From NCBI GenBank assembly GCA_945867875.1, contig CAMBJF010000069.1:1-10562 (forward strand): 10,562 nt of DNA, read 5' to 3'. The DNA is from an uncultured Ruminococcus sp. (GTDB taxonomy: Bacteria; Bacillota; Clostridia; Oscillospirales; Ruminococcaceae). A program made the translations under genes and the position numbers. Below, piece after piece: positions 6,923-10,562 of this stretch (its first letter is position 1; each line of letters opens with the position of its first letter). The notes below the pieces were generated by a model. It had not been told where the DNA came from. It saw only the letters and a program-made list of their open reading frames with translations, and made no database searches.

Positions 6923-8209
6923 ATGATGAAAAAAGAGATCATTACAAACTCCCGAACAGGGGAGAAATACACAAAAATTATCCACGACAGCGGTCTTGAA
7001 ATACTCATCTGGAAAACCAAAGGCTACAGCGTGAAGCACGCTATTTTCGGCACACGCTACGGCTCCGTAAACACCACCTTCAAGACCTCCGACGATCCCG
7101 ATTTCGTCACCGTTCCCAACGGAATTGCCCATTATCTTGAGCACAAGCTCTTTGAAAATGAGGACTGCGACGTTTTCGACCTTTACGCAAAAACAGGCGC
7201 ATCGGGAAATGCATACACATCATTCGACAGGACCTGCTATCTTTTCAGCTGCACCGATAATTTTATCCCCTCTCTGAGAATACTCCTCGACTTCGTTCAG
7301 AAGCCATATTTCACCGAGGAGACCGTCCGCAAGGAGCAGGGAATCATCGGTCAGGAGATTAGAATGTACGATGACAGTCCCGACTGGAGAGTATTTTTCA
7401 ATCTTCTGGAGGGCATTTACCACGAAAATCCCGTCAGAATTGATATTGCGGGCACGCAGGAATCCATTGCCCAGATAACCGCCGACCTGCTTTACCGCTG
7501 CTATTACACCTTCTACAATCTTCACAATATGGTCCTCGCCATTGCGGGAGATGTGGACGAGGGCGAGATACTTGCTGCGTGCGATGAGCTTTTGAAGCCC
7601 TGCGAGAACAAGAACCTCATCTCCATAGTCCCCGAAGAGCCTGACAGGGTAAAGGACAGCTACAAAGAGCAGCGCTTTGAGGTGGCTGTGCCGATGTTCA
7701 ATCTCGGCTTCAAGTCCAAGCCTATGAGCAGCGAGGACATCGTTCGTGAGACTGTTATGTGCAATATAGTTGAAGAGCTGCTTATCGGCGAGACCTCTGA
7801 ACTTTACAAAAAGCTTTACGATGAGGGAACGATCAATTCCTCATTCTATTTCGAGACATTCTCAGGCGACGGCTTCTTTGTTCCCATTTTCGGCGGCGAA
7901 TCAAGAGACCCCGAAAAAGTACGCTCCGCCCTTGCAGAGGAGATAAAAATGCGCTCGGAAAAGGGCTTTGATGCCGAGACCTTTGAGATATCAAAAAAGT
8001 ATTATTACGGCTCTCTTATCAAATCCCTTGAAAGCCCCGAATCCGTTGCATCTACGCTTATAAATGCAGGTCTCAGAGGAACAGGCGATGCATTCTCAGT
8101 CATCGAAGCCGCTGCAAATGTAACACTCGATGACCTGAAAAACTGCCTCAAAACACGTTTTGACACGGATAACTGCACACTTTCCGTTATCCGCCCCATT
8201 GAAAAATAA
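6923..8209 (+). CDS. yfmH: M16 family zinc peptidase YfmH (EF-P 5-aminopentanol modification-associated)
   Basis: This is the catalytic member of the M16 pair (428 aa). The inverted zinc motif HYLEH is intact at 70-74 (context GIAHYLEHKLFE), and E145 in GIIGQEIRMYDD is the likely third zinc ligand. A second, degenerate M16 domain fills the C-terminal half. The ATG begins immediately after the yfmF stop with no gap, and its SD (AAGGAGG, 6911-6917) lies inside the end of yfmF. Translation of the two is therefore probably coupled, fitting equal production of two subunits. A second ATG three bases on has the better SD spacing (8 versus 5), so the protein may start at Met2. The substrate is unknown. 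The link to EF-P modification is inherited from B. subtilis orthologs, and neither efp nor a modifying reductase lies in this window. Confidence 0.9.
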   Translation: MMKKEIITNSRTGEKYTKIIHDSGLEILIWKTKGYSVKHAIFGTRYGSVNTTFKTSDDPDFVTVPNGIAHYLEHKLFENEDCDVFDLYAKTGASGNAYTSFDRTCYLFSCTDNFIPSLRILLDFVQKPYFTEETVRKEQGIIGQEIRMYDDSPDWRVFFNLLEGIYHENPVRIDIAGTQESIAQITADLLYRCYYTFYNLHNMVLAIAGDVDEGEILAACDELLKPCENKNLISIVPEEPDRVKDSYKEQRFEVAVPMFNLGFKSKPMSSEDIVRETVMCNIVEELLIGETSELYKKLYDEGTINSSFYFETFSGDGFFVPIFGGESRDPEKVRSALAEEIKMRSEKGFDAETFEISKKYYYGSLIKSLESPESVASTLINAGLRGTGDAFSVIEAAANVTLDDLKNCLKTRFDTDNCTLSVIRPIEK

Positions 8210-8233
8210 TCCCGAAAGGACTGAATATCACAA

Positions 8234-9265
8234 ATGAACGAAGTCGGAAGACTTTACGGAAACAATATCGTTTTTCCCGGGCTGGGCATAGACATCACCA
8301 CGGACAATGAGGCATTCTCCCTTTTCGGGCTGTCCATCAAATGGTACGGCGTGCTCATAGCCTTCGGAATGCTGCTGGCGATGATATACTGCTTCAAGCG
8401 GACAAAGACATTCGGCATTGACGGCGACCGCCTTACAGACGCAGTTTTTGCGGGACTTATCGGCGCAGTTATCGGCGCAAGGCTTTACTATGTGGCACTC
8501 CACGCCGAGAGCTTTCACGACATAAGTGACGTTTTCGCCATAAGAGACGGAGGCCTTGCCATTTACGGCGGTATCCTCGGAGCACTGCTTTTCGGCTGCA
8601 TTACGGCAAAAATACGGAAACTCCGAATACTTCCAACCCTCGACCTTGCCTCAATGGGTTTCCTTATCGGACAGGCTGTAGGCAGGTGGGGCAACTTCTT
8701 CAATCAGGAAGCATTCGGTTGCAACACCACGCTCCCTTGGGGAATGTCGGGCGGAAAAATTCAGCAGTATCTTTTGAATCATCAGGCATCACTTGCGGCG
8801 CAGGGAATGGATATAAACCCATATCTGCCCGTTCACCCCTGCTTTCTCTATGAATCCATATGGTGCGCCATTGGATTTCTTATACTCCACCTTTACCACA
8901 AGCACCGCAAATTTGACGGCGAAGTATTCTGTATGTACGTGCTGTGGTACGGCACAGGCAGATTTTTCATCGAGGGTCTGAGAACCGACAGCCTTTACAT
9001 CGGCAGCGTGAGAGCATCTCAGATGCTTGCACTTATCAGCGCAATAGCCGCCCTTGTCATCATCATTGCAATGCGCATAAGGGTGAAGAAAAAGGGCACT
9101 GTGCTTTATTGTGATACAGACGAGTCAAAGGCTATCCTTGAAGCTGCGGCAAATGCTGAAAAGGACGCCGAGGAGCGCAGAAAAGCCAAGAAGCACAAGG
9201 AGCTCACCGAGGAGCAGAAAATCGTTTCCGAGGACGAAAGCGACGAAAATACAGAGGATAAATAA
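8234..9265 (+). CDS. lgt: Prolipoprotein diacylglyceryl transferase Lgt
   Basis: Lgt moves diacylglycerol from phosphatidylglycerol to the lipobox Cys of prolipoproteins in the cytoplasmic membrane, the first step of lipoprotein maturation. The 343-aa protein is polytopic and has the family signature GRWGNFFNQEAFG (150-162, with R151, N154, N157 and E159), HPCFLYES (201-208) and RFFIEGLR (243-250), whose last Arg probably matches E. coli R239. The position matching E. coli H103 is Tyr (GGLAIYGG, Y111). A hydrophilic tail of about 60 residues after the last helix (about 284-343) is Lys/Glu/Ala-rich, probably helical and cytoplasmic; many Lgt proteins lack such a tail. The ATG is the first possible start, since an in-frame TGA lies 12 bases upstream. 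The AAAGGA SD is 13 bases away, a long spacing that may lower translation. It sits 24 bases after yfmH and 19 before folD. Confidence 0.96.
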   Translation: MNEVGRLYGNNIVFPGLGIDITTDNEAFSLFGLSIKWYGVLIAFGMLLAMIYCFKRTKTFGIDGDRLTDAVFAGLIGAVIGARLYYVALHAESFHDISDVFAIRDGGLAIYGGILGALLFGCITAKIRKLRILPTLDLASMGFLIGQAVGRWGNFFNQEAFGCNTTLPWGMSGGKIQQYLLNHQASLAAQGMDINPYLPVHPCFLYESIWCAIGFLILHLYHKHRKFDGEVFCMYVLWYGTGRFFIEGLRTDSLYIGSVRASQMLALISAIAALVIIIAMRIRVKKKGTVLYCDTDESKAILEAAANAEKDAEERRKAKKHKELTEEQKIVSEDESDENTEDK

Positions 9266-9284
9266 TATAACGGAGGGACTAAAA

Positions 9285-10139
9285 ATGGCAAATCTTATCG
9301 ACGGCAAGGCAGTATCCGCAAAGGTCAAGGCAAGCGTAAAGGCAGAAGCCGATGAGCTTAAGGCAAAGGGCATATCAATAGGTCTGGCGGTAGTGATCGT
9401 GGGAGATAATCCCGCATCGAGAGTTTATGTTAACAACAAGAAAAAGGCCTGCGCAGAGGTGGGATTCGAGTCATTCGAGTATGCTCTCCCCGAAAGCACC
9501 ACCGAAGCAGAGCTGCTCGAACTTGTTGACAAGCTCAATAACGACAGCCGTGTAAACGGAATACTCGTTCAGCTCCCGCTCCCCAGGCAGATAAACGAAA
9601 CTGCCGTTATCAATGCTATCCGCCCCGAAAAGGACGTTGATGCATTCCACCCCGAAAACGTTGGACACATTATGATAGGCGACTACTCATTCCTCCCCTG
9701 CACCCCCGCAGGCGTTATGGAGCTTATCGCCGACACAGGCGTTGATGTATGCGGCAAGAACTGCGTTGTTATCGGCAGAAGCAACATCGTTGGCAAGCCT
9801 ATGGCAATGCTCCTCCTCCACAAAAACGGCACCGTCACCATCACCCACTCCAAGACAAAGAATCTTAAGGAGATATGCGCACAGGCGGATATCCTTGTGG
9901 CTGCTGTGGGCAAGGCGAAGTTCGTTACACCCGATATGGTCAAGGAGGGTGCTGTTGTGATCGACGTGGGAATGAACCGAAATGAAGCGGGCAAGCTCTG
10001 CGGAGATGTTGATTTTGATGCCTGCAAGGACAAGGCGGGCTACATAACACCCGTTCCCGGCGGTGTTGGTCCTATGACCATAGCTATGCTTATGAGAAAC
10101 ACTCTCACTGCCGCAAAGCAGCAGAATAATGTGGGCTGA
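9285..10139 (+). CDS. folD: Bifunctional methylenetetrahydrofolate dehydrogenase/methenyltetrahydrofolate cyclohydrolase FolD
   Basis: FolD interconverts 5,10-methylene-, 5,10-methenyl- and 10-formyl-tetrahydrofolate in the cytosol, supplying one-carbon units for purines and formyl-Met-tRNA. The 284-aa length is normal. Visible landmarks are the catalytic Tyr48 and Lys52 (SRVYVNNKKK), the QLPLP motif (96-100), EKDVDAF (115-121), the nucleotide-binding loop GRSNIVGKP (164-172) and the C-terminal signature PGGVGPMT (258-265). The start is the ATG at 9285, which has GGAGGG seven bases upstream and gives a standard N-terminus (MANLIDGKAV). The same frame stays open upstream to 9111, but that part overlaps lgt and is Arg/Ser-rich shadow sequence. 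It is the last gene of the yfmF operon. No terminator separates it from the promoter at 10150, so its transcript probably ends at the hairpin at 10205-10261. Confidence 0.97.
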   Translation: MANLIDGKAVSAKVKASVKAEADELKAKGISIGLAVVIVGDNPASRVYVNNKKKACAEVGFESFEYALPESTTEAELLELVDKLNNDSRVNGILVQLPLPRQINETAVINAIRPEKDVDAFHPENVGHIMIGDYSFLPCTPAGVMELIADTGVDVCGKNCVVIGRSNIVGKPMAMLLLHKNGTVTITHSKTKNLKEICAQADILVAAVGKAKFVTPDMVKEGAVVIDVGMNRNEAGKLCGDVDFDACKDKAGYITPVPGGVGPMTIAMLMRNTLTAAKQQNNVG

Positions 10140-10149
10140 TTTTTGGGTA

Positions 10150-10178
10150 TTGACATTTTGAAAAATTAGGTGTATAAT
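10150..10178 (+). promoter_or_regulatory. Consensus sigma-A promoter firing into a hairpin (candidate antisense RNA promoter)
   Basis: TTGACA (10150-10155), a 17-bp spacer and TATAAT (10173-10178) match consensus at all twelve positions. It lies 10 bases after the folD stop. No protein gene with a usable SD follows on this strand, so its likely product is a short RNA starting near 10185. Confidence 0.85.
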
Positions 10179-10184
10179 ATAATC

Positions 10185-10268
10185 AGAAACGATATATGCA
10201 CATCAAGGCATAAACGAACCCCTGAGGAATCGCTACTTCCTCAGGGGTTCGCTTATGCCTTATATTTT
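10185..10268 (+). ncRNA. Candidate short RNA, possible antitoxin of a type I toxin-antitoxin pair
   Basis: This is inferred from a consensus promoter at 10150-10178 and a strong hairpin followed by TATTTT at 10262-10268, which together predict an RNA of about 80-90 nt. It contains no credible ORF (a five-codon MHIKA at most). It faces a leftward transcript encoding a 27-residue hydrophobic peptide. If that transcript runs through the hairpin, the two RNAs are complementary at their 3' regions, as in txpA/ratA-type modules. Both ends are approximate. Confidence 0.4.
10205..10261. terminator. Long two-part hairpin, probable terminator shared by convergent transcripts
   Basis: AAGGCATAA (10205-10213) pairs with TTATGCCTT (10253-10261). 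Then, after a single A/C mismatch, CGAACCCCTGAGGAA (10215-10229) pairs with TTCCTCAGGGGTTCG (10237-10251) around a 7-base loop. The stem thus has 24 paired positions. On the + strand it is followed by ATATTTT, a moderate U-tract; on the - strand no U-run follows. It should end both the folD operon transcript and the short RNA from 10185, and it may form the 3' end of the opposing peptide mRNA. Confidence 0.75.
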
Positions 10269-10306
10269 AAAAGGTAAGGCTGACCTTCAGGCCGGTGCCG
10301 CCGCTG

Positions 10307-10390
10307 TTACTTGTCACCGTCCAGCCATTTGCATATGTAGTTTGCAGCTACACTTGCCAGTACGGACAAGAGAAATGATATTATGCACAT
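10307..10390 (-). CDS. 27-residue hydrophobic peptide, candidate type I toxin
   Basis: The ORF encodes a small peptide: a hydrophobic segment (residues 2-19, starting MCIISFLLSV) followed by YICKWLDGDK. One membrane helix with a short charged tail is typical of type I toxin peptides such as the Fst and TxpA families. I do not recognise it as a member of either, although small clostridial ORFs with a similar CKWLD tail look familiar from memory. Expression signals are unusually strong. A consensus extended -10 promoter lies at 10456-10428. An SD reading AAAGGGGGTG sits just upstream of the ATG, differing from the ideal AAAGGAGGTG by one base. The SD can be masked in the hairpin at 10400-10412. 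The gene opposes the short RNA candidate from 10185. Toxicity is inference; a small membrane regulatory peptide is the main alternative. Confidence 0.6.
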   Translation of the reverse strand: MCIISFLLSVLASVAANYICKWLDGDK

Positions 10391-10399
10391 TGCAAGACA

Positions 10400-10412
10400 C
10401 CCCCTTTCGGGG
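10400..10412 (-). promoter_or_regulatory. SD-masking hairpin in the peptide mRNA leader
   Basis: Read on the - strand, CCCC-GAAA-GGGG(G) forms a four-base-pair GC stem with a GNRA tetraloop, and its 3' arm is the SD of the 27-residue ORF. A competing stem, GGCT-GCC-AGCC (10421-10411), overlaps the CCCC arm and would free the SD, so a two-state switch is possible. Masked SDs are common in type I toxin mRNAs. Confidence 0.6.
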
Positions 10413-10427
10413 CTGGCAGCCAACGTA

Positions 10428-10456
10428 ATTATATCATAAGCTGAATTTTTTGTCAA
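10428..10456 (-). promoter_or_regulatory. Consensus extended -10 promoter for the 27-residue peptide
   Basis: On the - strand, TTGACA (10456-10451), a 17-bp spacer and TATAAT (10433-10428) preceded by TGA match consensus at both hexamers and add an extended -10. The start would fall near 10421, giving a leader of about 30 nt. This is among the strongest promoter matches in the window. Confidence 0.87.
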
Positions 10457-10471
10457 ATTATTCAAAAATAT

Positions 10472-10501
10472 GCCCCCTGCATCTTAATAGGTGCAGGGGG
10501 C
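10472..10501 (-). terminator. Leftward Rho-independent terminator of a gene beyond the right edge
   Basis: GCCCCCTGCA (10472-10481) pairs perfectly with TGCAGGGGGC (10492-10501), and three further pairs close a four-base loop. On the - strand the stem is followed by ATATTTTT, a good U-tract, so it should stop transcription arriving from the right. It insulates the peptide promoter, whose -35 starts 15 bases further on. On the + strand no T-run follows. Confidence 0.75.
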
Positions 10502-10562
10502 TTATAGTAGAGCGTATCTGAAAACTCAAAAGAGTTGTGTCATTTAGACAAAAGCCAAATGG
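10502..10562. other. Right-edge sequence with two small palindromes, no gene assigned
   Basis: AACTC-AAAA-GAGTT (10523-10536) and TGTC-ATTTA-GACA (10538-10550) are adjacent short inverted repeats. The - strand has one open frame here, running off the right edge and through the terminator stem, but it has no visible start and its composition is not convincing. The sequence could be the 3' end of a neighbouring gene or the end of a repeat or mobile element that broke the assembly. Neither can be decided from the window. Confidence 0.35.

Noticed and set aside
9111..9284. Upstream extension of the folD frame to an ATG at 9111
   Set aside because: It overlaps lgt, reads as Arg/Ser-rich shadow sequence, and the ATG at 9285 has a good SD and gives a normal FolD N-terminus.
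10255..10428. 57-codon ORF on the + strand opposite the small peptide
   Set aside because: It has no SD, starts inside the hairpin arm, and its frame is antisense to an ORF with a consensus promoter and SD.
1..10562. CRISPR array, tRNA or rRNA genes
   Set aside because: I saw no regularly spaced repeats and no tRNA or rRNA signature on either strand.

Overview
The window looks like one end of a contig from a low-to-mid GC Firmicute, most likely a Ruminococcus-type gut clostridium (Oscillospiraceae). The evidence is strong purine-rich Shine-Dalgarno (SD) sites, sigma-A type promoters, a G5/LysM/M23 cell-wall hydrolase and the paired M16-like proteins YfmF/YfmH. The genus is inference. Bases 1-46 are not genomic: they match an Illumina Nextera adapter with its index.

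Layout. (a) 47-500 is a gene-free leader with two sigma-A-like promoters; a perfect 10-bp inverted repeat sits at the expected start point of the distal one. (b) 501-2294 encodes a membrane-anchored M23 endopeptidase with LysM and G5 domains, followed by a 10-bp-stem hairpin. (c) 2374-5569 is a tight set of three genes on the + strand: an HTH protein of unknown target (TTG start), the GTPase HflX, and a small two-helix membrane protein. (d) 5586-10139 is a second probable operon with its own promoter: yfmF, yfmH, lgt and folD. It combines the M16-like pair linked to EF-P modification, lipoprotein lipidation and one-carbon folate metabolism. All main genes run on the + strand with short gaps.

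(e) 10140-10562 is the most interesting part. A consensus promoter (TTGACA-17-TATAAT) fires rightward just after folD into a long hairpin. A second consensus promoter, with an extended -10, fires leftward from 10456-10428. The leftward transcript carries a near-consensus SD that can be masked in a CCCC-GAAA-GGGG hairpin, then a 27-residue ORF for a hydrophobic peptide ending in a Cys-Lys-Trp-Leu-Asp tail. Two strong convergent promoters, a tiny membrane peptide, a masked SD and a short structured opposing RNA together form the architecture of a type I toxin-antitoxin module. The right edge holds a leftward terminator for a gene outside the window and small palindromes.

Functional assignments for hflX, yfmF/yfmH, lgt, folD and the M23 protein rest on motifs read directly from the translations. 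The HTH protein, the small membrane protein and the 27-residue peptide have no assigned function.
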